Shown in pieces: positions 26,569-35,546 of a stretch of 51,697 nt of DNA (positions within the stretch are counted from its first letter, which is position 1; each line of letters opens with the position of its first letter). The notes below the pieces were generated by a model, which had not been told where the DNA came from, did not search any database, and saw only the letters and a program-made list of their open reading frames with translations. The DNA lies in NCBI GenBank assembly GCA_017387565.1, contig JAFOEY010000048.1, positions 1-51,697 of the forward strand, in the 5' to 3' direction. This stretch comes from Lachnospiraceae bacterium. GTDB taxonomy: Bacteria > Bacillota > Clostridia > Lachnospirales > Lachnospiraceae. A program made the translations under genes and the position numbers.

Positions 26569-26935
26569 TCTGTTGCCTTATTATACATCACATCTCTTCT
26601 TAAAAATATATTTTTTTGAATATCTCATTTCTCTTCACTTCTGCCATATATCAGCAACATTTACGCCTTGGTGTTATCATGCTGGTATGATAACATCGAA
26701 GCGGTATATTTTTTAGCCCAATAAAAAACCGGGAGTGCCTGTAAAATCAAGCATTCCCGACCTTTTAAGCAGCGTGCGCTAGAGGATTCGAACCAAGATG
26801 AAACTTTTAATCAAGCATAAATTTAGCCTTGCGAAGACCTCTTAAAAAATGGTACACAAAATGGTACAAATATCTTATCTTTCATATATCCAGTTCTTGT
26901 AATCATTGCGAGATTAAATATCAATTTTTTCGACT
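26569..26935. repeat. Direct repeat module, right copy, with att core
   Basis: Second copy of the module at 24838-25250, with the same order: TTATACATCACATCTCTT, TTTACGCCTTGG, hairpin, att core, two ATGGTACA motifs. The hairpin sequence differs from the first copy (CGGGAGTGC/GCATTCCCG at about 26730-26757), while the flanks are closely similar. Confidence 0.75.
26773..26794. repeat. att core 2 (tRNA-Arg 3' end)
   Basis: Second exact 22-bp copy of the tRNA-Arg 3' end. It marks the left boundary of the island that ends at the intact tRNA gene. Confidence 0.85.
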
Positions 26936-26956
26936 ATCACCAATATTAAAGTTCTA

Positions 26957-27238
26957 AATGCGACTATAGTTTACGCATTTAGACCACCGATTTCAATCAT
27001 CAAATAAATTAACAGGATCACCTGATGAGATTGATGGATCTACAGTTATACCTGCACTTATTCAATTTACAAAAGAAGGCAAAATAAAACCCACTCACCT
27101 TGGAATAAACGATGAATGGGTTAAAGTTCGTACGTCTTACTATACTGGTACATTTTCATTCAGACTTGAATTTCGTTGTACTTTTGCAATTGGTAATATG
27201 CTTTACGATAAAAAAGTTATATATGATCCAATGTCATG
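26957..27238 (+). pseudogene. C-terminal fragment of an unrecognised gene
   Basis: An open frame of about 93 codons without a start codon, closed upstream by TAG at 26954. It gives coherent sequence such as GSPDEIDGSTVIPALIQFTK and a stop after IYDPMS. I do not recognise the protein. It lies just inside the left end of the rightmost island, so the 5' part was probably lost when the left end formed. The next 150 bp to 27392 show no gene. Confidence 0.4.
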
Positions 27239-27392
27239 AATATCTTTCTCATATTTACAGATGGTGGTTTTCTTCATATATAACATTGACAGCGAAAAAA
27301 GTATAAACTATCAGTTTAATTTTTCACAAAATCTTAGGATAATAAACATACATTTCGAAACATCATATTCGCATTTCAATATCATACAATAT

Positions 27393-27429
27393 TTATGCAT
27401 TTTATTTCTCATTGAAATAAAATGCATAA
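27393..27429 (-). terminator. AT-rich perfect hairpin after the TIR gene
   Basis: TTATGCATTTTATTTC at 27393-27408 pairs perfectly with its complement at 27414-27429 across a five-base loop. It lies 41 bp after the TIR gene stop and probably ends or stabilises that transcript. No strong T-run follows. Confidence 0.6.
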
Positions 27430-27469
27430 ATAATAGTACCTATATCTTTGTCTGCATTCCAAATAAAAA

Positions 27470-28972
27470 TTAGTTCAAAGCATCCAGTTTACCTTTTGCC
27501 CATTCAATCCACTCTGAATTGTTGGCTTCTTCACCATAATCTTTAAACGATGTATAGGCTTCCTTTGCTTTCGCAATGTCGCCGTTTTCTTCATAGATTT
27601 CACCCAGATGGCGATATGCATACTTATGTCCCAGTTCTATCGACTGCAGTTGGTATTCCAGTGCTTTTTCAATATCTTTTCCTTCCGAAGTATTCCCGTA
27701 TTGATACATACATCCAAGACAGCATGCCACATAACCATTCTGTTCCTGCTCCATTGATAGTTTATACCATTTCATCGCTTCATCATAGTTTTTTCCGGTG
27801 CTAGCATAACCGAAATTGTAAATATGTCCTACTTCATCTGCTGTTCTTTTATCTCCCATATCATAGGATAGGATACCGTATTCCAGTGCCTTGTCATAAT
27901 CCGGTTCCTGAAATCCTTCCACGCCATAATAATATATATTATTCATCGCAAAAGCACAATAGGCAGAGTTACAATCATCAATTCCCTTTTGTAAATACTG
28001 CACGGCTTTCTCAATATCTTTCTTATCAGGCTCAGCATGACAAGCATAATAAAATCCTAAATACCCATATGCACTTCCATCTCCGCTCTTAATAAGAGAT
28101 TCCAGATAAGGTAACATAGATTCATATTCCTTATTCTCATAATATTTATGAACAATTTCCCATTTTTCCGCAACCGTCATGTTTTCAATTTTCGCATTTT
28201 CTGTGTTATTCTCTTCACTTTCTTCCTTTATTTCCGAAGTATTCTCGGCTGATTCTTCTACTGCTTCTTCTGAAATATCATCTGAAACAATTGCATTTTC
28301 TGCATCCTCTTCCTGCGTCACTGCAGCCTCCTGCGTTGAATTTGCCGAAACATCCTTTTTTGCATTTGATCTAGCCAGTGCGATAATCAGTCCAATGATA
28401 ACCAGCCCTGCCGCCACGCCGCCAATGATGACCGGCAATTTTCCGTTCTTCGATGTATTTTTATTCTGATTTCCATTGTTAACAGAATCCTGTTTCACAG
28501 GTGCCCGATATGTATTTTCTACAGGATTACCATCTGTGCCATTTACCTTGCATTTGCCGATACCACTGGCATGAAAAAGCTTCTGATAGGCATCTTCCAC
28601 ATTACTTGCATCATATTTATTCCAATATATGGCCTGAATACGGTTCATACGCATTGCCATTCCACCCGGCAGACTCACATCTTCAAGATAAATCAATAAT
28701 TGTTCTTTATCCAAATCCCTTGAATAATTCAATTCATCCTTACAGTTTTTTGAACCGATATAGCCATTACTGACAAATGCGATGAAATAACCGCATTCCT
28801 GTACATGCTTTGCAATGTTTTCGTCCCATTCCGTCCCCGGGTCGATTCCTCCATCATACCAGACATTAAATCCCTCCGCTCTGAGACGATTCATGATTTC
28901 TACCACTTTATCGCTATCTCTGTGTGAATAGCTGATAAAAATATAGGGTTTGTTTTCATCGCAGATAGCCAT
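27470..28972 (-). CDS. Membrane-anchored TIR domain protein with Sel1-like repeats
   Basis: A 500-aa protein. Residues 8-135 form a TIR domain: it starts with PYIFISYSHRDSD, and Glu80 in SKNCKDE sits where TIR NADases carry their catalytic glutamate. One membrane helix spans about 179-200. An acidic, low-complexity linker (210-265) leads to Sel1/TPR-type helical repeats (270-490, for example EKAVQYLQKGIDDCNSAYCA and DEAMKWYKLS). The likely role is cleavage of NAD or production of a NAD-derived signal at the membrane, with the repeats as a sensor or docking surface; this is inference. GGAGAGG precedes the ATG. The TM/TrkA-N/RyR gene lies 200 bp upstream on the same strand. Confidence 0.85.
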   Translation of the reverse strand: MAICDENKPYIFISYSHRDSDKVVEIMNRLRAEGFNVWYDGGIDPGTEWDENIAKHVQECGYFIAFVSNGYIGSKNCKDELNYSRDLDKEQLLIYLEDVSLPGGMAMRMNRIQAIYWNKYDASNVEDAYQKLFHASGIGKCKVNGTDGNPVENTYRAPVKQDSVNNGNQNKNTSKNGKLPVIIGGVAAGLVIIGLIIALARSNAKKDVSANSTQEAAVTQEEDAENAIVSDDISEEAVEESAENTSEIKEESEENNTENAKIENMTVAEKWEIVHKYYENKEYESMLPYLESLIKSGDGSAYGYLGFYYACHAEPDKKDIEKAVQYLQKGIDDCNSAYCAFAMNNIYYYGVEGFQEPDYDKALEYGILSYDMGDKRTADEVGHIYNFGYASTGKNYDEAMKWYKLSMEQEQNGYVACCLGCMYQYGNTSEGKDIEKALEYQLQSIELGHKYAYRHLGEIYEENGDIAKAKEAYTSFKDYGEEANNSEWIEWAKGKLDALN

Positions 28973-29172
28973 TTCTCAATTCCTCTCCTTCGTCTTTTTC
29001 ACTATTTTAATACCCTCTTCATTTTTAACAGTGTTACTGCCCAAAATCCAGACGGTGCTGTTTTCCTTTATTACTTTTTCGTTTATATCTGATTTTCATA
29101 TATTTCATTTTCAGCATCAAAAATTCCTGCCATGTAACAGATTTTCAGTAGCCTGCAACCATTCGCCCCCTA

Positions 29173-31056
29173 CTACAGAATTTTCGGCACCATTAAAACA
29201 TTATTCCTATCATCCTGCTTGTAATCTTTTTTCATATCCCCTGTAACTGTCCGGTATTCTTTCGTAAGTGCATCTAATTCGTCCCATTCTACCAGACAGG
29301 TATGATAACGCTCACTGATATCTTTTTGTATTTTAATCCGGCTGCTCCCCTTCTCATTTTTCTCTTTCCGGTATTTTTCACATCGCTTTTCAAATACTTC
29401 CTGCGGCATTTTCCGGTATCCCATGGAATAATAAAAAGCACACCAGCGCTTATGCTCTGTCCTGGCAAGGTTCTCCAGTTGCGTATCTGACAGCCGGTTC
29501 CAGACATTTCTTTCAAGAATATCTTGTTTGGTATAGCCGGTCATTTTAAGAAACGCAGGTGAAAAATCTGCGGAGGCCCGACTGCTCATACGGTCCTCAA
29601 TTCCGGCCTGATTCCAGTCTTTTACCATTGTCTGCCCCTGACAGTAAATATGATTCAGCTGCATCGCATTATAATCAAATGCTGCCACATCCAGATTTTT
29701 AAGTGTAAAGATTTCATGTGCCCGGTAGATAAATTCGCCGTTTTCATCCATATGTTGATATACGATCTCTTCATAAGAGCACCGAAAAACATCCGTACCG
29801 GCTCCCTGCTGACGAAGAATACTCTCTACTTCTACTGTAATTTCATTGTTCATTTTCTGATTGCCGCAGCATACTGCTATATAATCAATGTCATTTTGAT
29901 TTTGTTCCAGATACTCATAAAATTCTTCCGATTTCCCGTTTGCAGCAACAAAGCGGATATCATAATGATTCAGCATTGCAGCCAGTGACTTCTGAAGATA
30001 ACCGGTGCTCTTTTTATAATTCGGATCAAATACTGTAACTCGAAACCCGGCATTTTCAAACTGCCCCTGAATTACCAGTTTTTTCAGAATAGCCTGTCCG
30101 ATATTTCCAAATCCAACAATAACGGCATGAAAACTTTCATCCGGCATTGCCTTTGCCTGCTTCGTATCGAATATAATATAATTGCATGGCGGATAATTTT
30201 CAACCAGTGTTTTTGCGGACAAATATGCCCTGTCTACTATTAGTACGCTTCCAAAGCCATACTCTTCCTGATATGACTGTAATTTCTTACCATACGGCAT
30301 TTCCATATTTCCAAACATGGTTAGCGCCGTATGTTCGGATGGAATCTGCAGTGCCTCTAACGCTTTTTTTAATTCCAAAGCATAACTATAGTTTTCTTCC
30401 TCTTTTGTGCTTACAGCATAGACCGAAATCTTCTTCTTGGGCTGAATTCCGATTCCCTTTAAAAATCCGGTCTCTGAATGGACCGCCTGACTTTTCAGAA
30501 AATATAATCCCCCCATATCAAGAAGCTCATTCCGTTCATTTCCGGTAGCATCACGGTCAATAAAAATCAAAAGCGATTTTCCATTTTGCTGTAATTCCCT
30601 GCCGAGTGCAAGAGACTCCTCATGAATGCCATATATAATTGTAATCTGATGTCGGAATCGACCTAAAAAACTTTGAATTGCAATAAGAAGTGGGATTCCA
30701 AGAGTAGTAAAGATTGCATTCGCAGTAGCATAAAGAGCTAACACATGCAATATCCAAAATAATATAATTATATAGTTATACTGCATAATAGCGGCTGCAG
30801 CAATATCTGAAAAGTCATTACTAAAAAGGAACATTTTCAGAGTAGAGAGCATCGTAAACACAATTGCAAGAATCATGTTATCCATCAATTCTGCATAGGA
30901 ACATCCATATAATATGAAACCACCAATTGCAGAAATAATTACAGATACATAAAATATGGATTTTGAATTATGACTTTGATGCTTTTTTGCGATTGCAACA
31001 ATGAACATCAGAAATGCAATCACAGCAAAAAAAATAACCAAAATACTTTTTATCAT
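29173..31056 (-). CDS. Membrane protein with TrkA-N-like and RyR domains
   Basis: A 627-aa protein with four or five membrane helices in the first 130 residues. A first Rossmann-like segment follows at about 138-300. A TrkA-N domain with nucleotide motif GFGNIG at 315-320 precedes a C-terminal RyR domain: LARTEHKRWCAFYYSMGY at about 530-547 with the paired HTCLVEWDEL at 585-594. It looks like an ion channel or membrane effector gated by NAD-type and other nucleotide ligands. AGGGAG six bases before the ATG at 31056 sets the start; a longer frame to 31095 overlaps that site. It lies 200 bp upstream of the TIR gene. Confidence 0.82.
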   Translation of the reverse strand: MIKSILVIFFAVIAFLMFIVAIAKKHQSHNSKSIFYVSVIISAIGGFILYGCSYAELMDNMILAIVFTMLSTLKMFLFSNDFSDIAAAAIMQYNYIIILFWILHVLALYATANAIFTTLGIPLLIAIQSFLGRFRHQITIIYGIHEESLALGRELQQNGKSLLIFIDRDATGNERNELLDMGGLYFLKSQAVHSETGFLKGIGIQPKKKISVYAVSTKEEENYSYALELKKALEALQIPSEHTALTMFGNMEMPYGKKLQSYQEEYGFGSVLIVDRAYLSAKTLVENYPPCNYIIFDTKQAKAMPDESFHAVIVGFGNIGQAILKKLVIQGQFENAGFRVTVFDPNYKKSTGYLQKSLAAMLNHYDIRFVAANGKSEEFYEYLEQNQNDIDYIAVCCGNQKMNNEITVEVESILRQQGAGTDVFRCSYEEIVYQHMDENGEFIYRAHEIFTLKNLDVAAFDYNAMQLNHIYCQGQTMVKDWNQAGIEDRMSSRASADFSPAFLKMTGYTKQDILERNVWNRLSDTQLENLARTEHKRWCAFYYSMGYRKMPQEVFEKRCEKYRKEKNEKGSSRIKIQKDISERYHTCLVEWDELDALTKEYRTVTGDMKKDYKQDDRNNVLMVPKIL

Positions 31057-31176
31057 TCGTATCTCCCTCTCTGCTTCTTCAGTCAGACCTCCCAAAAATA
31101 TCTACTTTATTCATTACCGGTCCTGTTCCGCACAAACAGCTTCCTTCTGTATCATAAGCAAAAACCACCTGCAACC

Positions 31177-31344
31177 CTATGCCAAAACCAAACCGATTGT
31201 CTTCATTATCTTATCACCATCTCCCACCTAAATCAACACTTTTTCTCCAAGACAGTATTTCTTTCCGGTTCCCTGCCCCACCAGTTCGTAGTGAAGCTCA
31301 TCATAATAGAAATAATCCCCCGGAATCGTTGATATATGAATAAA
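31177..31344 (-). pseudogene. RNase R C-terminal (S1 domain) remnant
   Basis: Decayed frame reading FIHISTIPGDYFYYDE, then YELVGQGTGKKYCLGEKVL, an in-frame TAG, then DKIMKTIGLVLA and stop. This is recognisably the last S1-domain segment of ribonuclease R. The 5' part ends abruptly at 31344, next to an IS fragment. It is not functional. Confidence 0.6.
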
Positions 31345-31413
31345 AGTTGACTCCCTATTCTCAAGGATTTTGATATATAATCATAATCAATACGAGAACA
31401 GGAGAAACAACCT

Positions 31414-31485
31414 ATGGCACAGAAACAAAAATCTTACGACAATGAGTTTAAAGCATAGGCTGTAAAGCTTGCACAGTACACGCAG
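31414..31485 (+). mobile_element. IS3-type transposase OrfA remnant
   Basis: An AGGAG site and ATG at 31414 start MAQKQKSYDNEFKA, then TAG, then AVKLAQ, the typical opening of IS3-family OrfA. After about 25 codons the similarity is lost. Only the left end and first codons survive. The sequence from about 31347 to 31413 may be the IS terminal region. Confidence 0.6.
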
Positions 31486-31560
31486 GCAAGTTATCATATT
31501 CTATTTTTATGCATTATAAAAGCGCCTGCATTTCTACAAGCGCTCCATTTACATCACGTT

Positions 31561-31788
31561 TTATTTACAATTACAAATATCCAATTGATTCTTTGCATGC
31601 TTCACACATGTTCTCCAAAGTTTCATTCCAAAATAATCCACAAGAAATTCCGGGAAAGTACTGATAATAAACACTTTATTATTGCCTGCTAAAGCCTGTT
31701 CACACATAAAGATATCATGTGGATTTGCTTCATCTAAAATCTCATCATACGTTTCAATATGAACCTTCGCTGCGCTCTTATTTGCCAT
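31561..31788 (-). CDS. ParB-position small protein, possibly a ParB stub
   Basis: A 75-aa protein starting MANKSAAKVHIETYDEILDE, which resembles the short unstructured N-terminus of plasmid ParB proteins. The remaining 55 residues do not look like a ParB nuclease-fold or helix-turn-helix. AGGAGG nine bases upstream fixes the ATG at 31788, which overlaps the ParA stop by 11 bp. A deletion joining a ParB start to other sequence would explain it, as would an unrelated small partner. The ORF-level start at 31848 lies inside parA and is rejected. Confidence 0.5.
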   Translation of the reverse strand: MANKSAAKVHIETYDEILDEANPHDIFMCEQALAGNNKVFIISTFPEFLVDYFGMKLWRTCVKHAKNQLDICNCK

Positions 31789-32563
31789 TTTCGGATACCT
31801 CCTTTGCCAAACACTTATATGCTTCTGATACTTTTCCCTTCGGGTCATGTTTAAAAATACTAATTCCTTCTGCTGAAATTTCTGCGGCTCTTACAGACAA
31901 TGGTATGTTGTTATGGAAAATTCGGATGTTCCGCGCATAACTATCCTTAATCAGTTCACAAATATCTTTTGCATAAGTCGTACGTGCATCAACCATCGTA
32001 ATCAATATTCCTTCTATTTCCAGTCGTGAATTAATCTGTCGTTTTACCTTAAAAATCGTTTTCAACAATTGCTCCAATCCTTTTACCGGCAAATAGGCTG
32101 CTTGTACCGGAATTAATGTCGTATCCGCACAAGCAAGAGCATTAATCGTTAACATTCCAAGAGAGGGCATACAATCAATCAAAATATAATCGTAATGCTC
32201 TCTGACAGTTTCGATATATTCCTTTAATACCATTTCTCTTCCCATGACATTAACCAAAGAAACCTCCAAACCAGACAATTCAATATTCCCGGGCATCAAA
32301 TCAATCCCCTCATCATGATGAATAATTCCGTCATCCCATCCGAACGGTTTCTCATTAATAATGTTTGTCATGATGGTTGCAATTGTATTCTCCAACTTAT
32401 CTGGATGAGGGAAACCCAGACTTGCCGTCAAACTTCCCTGACTATCAAGATCAATCGTTAAAACCTTGTAACCAAGATTTGATAATCCGATTCCCAGATT
32501 ACTTACTGTGGTACTTTTACCAACTCCTCCTTTTTGATTTGTTACTGCAATTACTTTTGCCAT
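31778..32563 (-). CDS. ParA/Soj family partition ATPase
   Basis: A 261-aa deviant Walker ATPase: KGGVGKST at about 11-18, followed by TIDLDSQGSLT and later DYILIDCMPSLGMLT. This is the full length for chromosomal or plasmid ParA. It normally moves plasmid or element DNA by forming dynamic gradients on the nucleoid, with ParB as partner. AAAGGAGG precedes the ATG. Its presence in the island suggests the element once replicated or was partitioned outside the chromosome. The downstream partner gene looks shortened. Confidence 0.92.
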   Translation of the reverse strand: MAKVIAVTNQKGGVGKSTTVSNLGIGLSNLGYKVLTIDLDSQGSLTASLGFPHPDKLENTIATIMTNIINEKPFGWDDGIIHHDEGIDLMPGNIELSGLEVSLVNVMGREMVLKEYIETVREHYDYILIDCMPSLGMLTINALACADTTLIPVQAAYLPVKGLEQLLKTIFKVKRQINSRLEIEGILITMVDARTTYAKDICELIKDSYARNIRIFHNNIPLSVRAAEISAEGISIFKHDPKGKVSEAYKCLAKEVSENGK

Positions 32564-32613
32564 ATCTTTATCCTCCTTTCAATTTTTTCGCAAATAATAG
32601 TAGAAACAAAAAA

Positions 32614-32646
32614 AGCGCTTCTTAGAATTTTGTTCTAGAAAGTGCT
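32614..32646 (-). terminator. Terminator/attenuator-like hairpin before parA
   Basis: On the minus strand AGCACTTTCTAGAA pairs with TTCTAAGAAGCGCT and is followed by seven Ts. It lies about 190 bp after the truncated gene and 50 bp before the parA start, so it could end the upstream transcript or attenuate parA. The segment 32647-32831 has no other visible feature. Confidence 0.7.
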
Positions 32647-32831
32647 AAAAATAGATTTATATAGTTGATAAAAAAAGTATTATTGCGTATTTACATGTAT
32701 TATCACATATAAATTTGTCGTCATTTTTTGTAACAATACCTTTAAAGCCTTGATTTTACTGAGTTTATTTGTCCAGGCTCTTCATCGTCGGAAGATTTCA
32801 TATATGGTATCTTAAAAATTAGTTATTATTT

Positions 32832-33902
32832 TTATTCTTCAATAATTTCTGTATCTCCACGCCAATATCTGAAAGAATTTGTAAATCTTTCTGCTTTATA
32901 CTTTTCAATTCCTGTTCTGAAAACAACCTTCTCTCCATTCATTACTTTCTCAAGCATTGACAAGAAAAGCTCTTCCTTGTCTGACTGAGAACATTCATCT
33001 GACAATCCAAATTCGCTGAAATCTACATATCTTTCCATTAACCTATGCAACTTATAAGAAAAGTTCTTATATTCCCAATTATCAAATCCCGTTAATCGAA
33101 TGGTACATAATTTTTCTCTACCTTCCATAAGTTCTAAATCATATTTTTCTAAATGAATTTGCTTTCCTTCGAATCCGGCAGCAACAATTTGTACTCCTGA
33201 TGTTTGTTCTGCAACCAATTTATAAAATTTTACAAATCTATCAAGCTCAGAAAAGAGAAATGCCGTCCTTGTTACCACTCCTCCCTGACGACAGTATGGC
33301 TCAAGGAAATCATATTCAGTATTCTTAAATATATCGCATAATTTATATGTTTCACCAATTATATCTGGTACGACAAATGCACAACCATGCCTTGTTGGTC
33401 CCCATCTAAACACGTCACCCTGTTCTTGCATTGCTGCCGCTGCAAAATCAACAATTCCAACACCTTTAAAAGTTGCTAATGATTCTGACACTTCAATTAA
33501 ATCTGCAGTTACACCCAACTTCTTTTTCAAAGGTTTAATACGACCTTTTCCATTGTGTGGATAGAATACAGGAATATCTTTACTTGGAATATTAATTTCT
33601 TCTTTTTTTACAGTCTTTTCCTTAGACTCTTTCTTCGCTGGCTTACTATCTTCTTTTAAATAATCTTCTCCATTTATGCTCTTTAATATCTCATCAAATA
33701 CAAATGCACAAAAATCTCCTTCAAATACAGTTCTATTATGCACAGATTCATCTTTTAATGTAATGTTAATTCTAGAATCAAACCTTGTATCTCTGACAAC
33801 CTTTTTAATATCTTTATAATCACATACAAATAAAGCATTCCCACTTTCAGGATAATATGAATAAAAAGTATCATCTGTAAAAATATATGAGCGTTCTAAA
33901 CA
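32832..33902 (-). pseudogene. 5'-truncated island gene of unknown function
   Basis: The frame is open from a TGA at 33903-33905 down to the stop at 32832, about 356 codons, but has no start codon with a ribosome site; the first possible one is a GTG at 33743. Coding-quality sequence extends upstream of that GTG (for example NALFVCDYKDIKKVVRDTRF), so the gene is cut at its 5' end rather than naturally short. A Lys/Glu-rich linker lies between two folded parts. The family is not recognised. It is head-to-head with the polymerase fragment and broken at the same place. Confidence 0.6.
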
Positions 33903-35395
33903 TCATTGATATTGACTGGTCAAAAAATGTAAGAGACTTCCCTCGTAATTATGAATTAACTTATCAAGACCTTATGAATCCACTTATTCCCGCTGTTGCT
34001 GTTGGTAATTTTGATTTTCCCGATGACTGTTACTGTCCTAACATTCCAGTCCAAGTAAAAGGTGGAATGAAAATTTATCCTCGTCACGCTGAACACGTGT
34101 ATATGAGTGGACCTGATATGTATTTGGCACTAAAGCTTGGTGCTAAAATAAAAATTTTCCGTGGTTTTACCTGTCAAATGCTTGAAAAAGACGGAAAGCC
34201 TTCTCAGTGTCTTGCATATGCCGTTACTAATCTTGTTCAAGACCGTCTGAGAGCAAAAATCGAGTATAAAGATAATCCTCTTGTAGAAAAGAGTTTAAAA
34301 ACAATGGTTAACAGTTGTTATGGAAAAACCGCTCAGAATGTTAGTCCTAAAACTAGATATAACGCAAAAACGATGGGACGTGTCGATGCAGAACCTTCTA
34401 CCGTTACAAGTCCATATCATGCAACATACACCACTGCTCTTGTCAGATGTATGTTAATTGCTTGTATAAATCAGCTTCATAATATAGGTTATCACGTTTA
34501 CTCAGTTACTACTGATGGTTTTATTACCAACGCACCTACAGAAGTCGTTCGTGGTCTTGATGCTTTTGGATTTGCTCAGATTTTTCAAAATGGTCGCTAC
34601 ATTCTTAATCAAACTACTGAATCATGTGAAGCGAATCAGTTTTGGGAACCAAAGCATTTTAATGATACCTTCCTCAACATTACTACACGCGGAAATGTAG
34701 CTATTAATGATAATGGTGTTCTCGCTCATAATTCCTATATTACTGGAGAAGTAAAAGATAGTCGTGCTGATAGAGATGCTTTTATCATTGCCGTTCTCTC
34801 TCGTGAAGGAAAACTCAAATGTTCTACAAAAGTATGGACTGAATTTTCTGAAATAGTTGAGCGTAAACACGACTTCCATGTTACTGAAAGCATTAGACAA
34901 CTTTCAATGAATTTTGATTATAAGCGTTGTCCGCTTTTAGAAACAGCTATTGATACACCTGTTAGCTATACCAGTGCTGATGGTCGGTTTCACATAGATA
35001 CAGTTATCGCTGAATACGATACCAGACCTTTTAATGATGTAGAAGAATTTCTGAATTATAGAAAAGCAATGGAAAATGAAGATTGTGTAAAGGTGACAGC
35101 TGACCTTGAACGTATAAAGGTAAAAGTTTCTACTGATGTTAAAGGATATATCGGAAAAGATTTAAACCGAAAAGTTCTTTTATCTATATTAATGGGATAT
35201 CGTTCTGGAATATATCAAATACCAGAACTTGATGGATTAAAACAATCAGAAGTTGTTAAAGTGGTAAATAGTTGGAGAATTTCAGAAATTAGCATAAATG
35301 ACTGGAAAAATTGTTCTCGTTCTAAAAGACAGGATAATATGCTTCCTCGTTATTTGATTGAAGAAACTCTTCAAAAGATACTTAAACTCAATTAA
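33887..35395 (+). pseudogene. Family B DNA polymerase, C-terminal fragment (pipolin-like)
   Basis: A 502-codon frame covering only the C-terminal part of a viral/organellar-type family B DNA polymerase. Motif B is KTMVNSCYGK at 138-147 and motif C is TTDG at 198-201, inside YSVTTDGFIT. The 3'-5' exonuclease domain and palm motif A with its metal-binding Asp are missing: the frame is closed by TAA at 33878, nine bases before the ATG, and that ATG has no ribosome site. The TTDG form of motif C, together with a tyrosine integrase and a tRNA att site, recalls primer-independent polymerases of pipolins; this link is from memory. It cannot be an active polymerase. Confidence 0.75.
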
Positions 35396-35507
35396 TTTGG
35401 AAAACTTTTCACTTTTTATCATTTAAGAATTATTATCGATAAAAACACTGTTTTCTAACGATTTTTTACAAAAAATTTTATATAGATTTTTTATGCTTTA
35501 AAAAAAT

Positions 35508-35546
35508 CTCATCTTTTCTTAAAAGAATGAAAGGGTGAGTTTTTTT
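35508..35546 (+). terminator. Terminator hairpin overlapping the integrase ribosome site
   Basis: CTCATCTTTTC at 35508-35518 pairs with GAAAGGGTGAG at 35529-35539 (two G-T pairs), then seven Ts and the integrase ATG at 35547. The right arm contains the ribosome-binding sequence, so the structure would both stop read-through and hide the site. Confidence 0.7.

Noticed and set aside
28179-28469. Ser-rich open frame opposite the TIR gene
   Set aside because: It is the antisense of the Glu-rich linker of the TIR protein and has no ribosome site.
33743-33745. GTG at 33743 as the natural start of the minus-strand island gene
   Set aside because: It has no ribosome site, and coding-like sequence continues in frame for more than 50 codons upstream.
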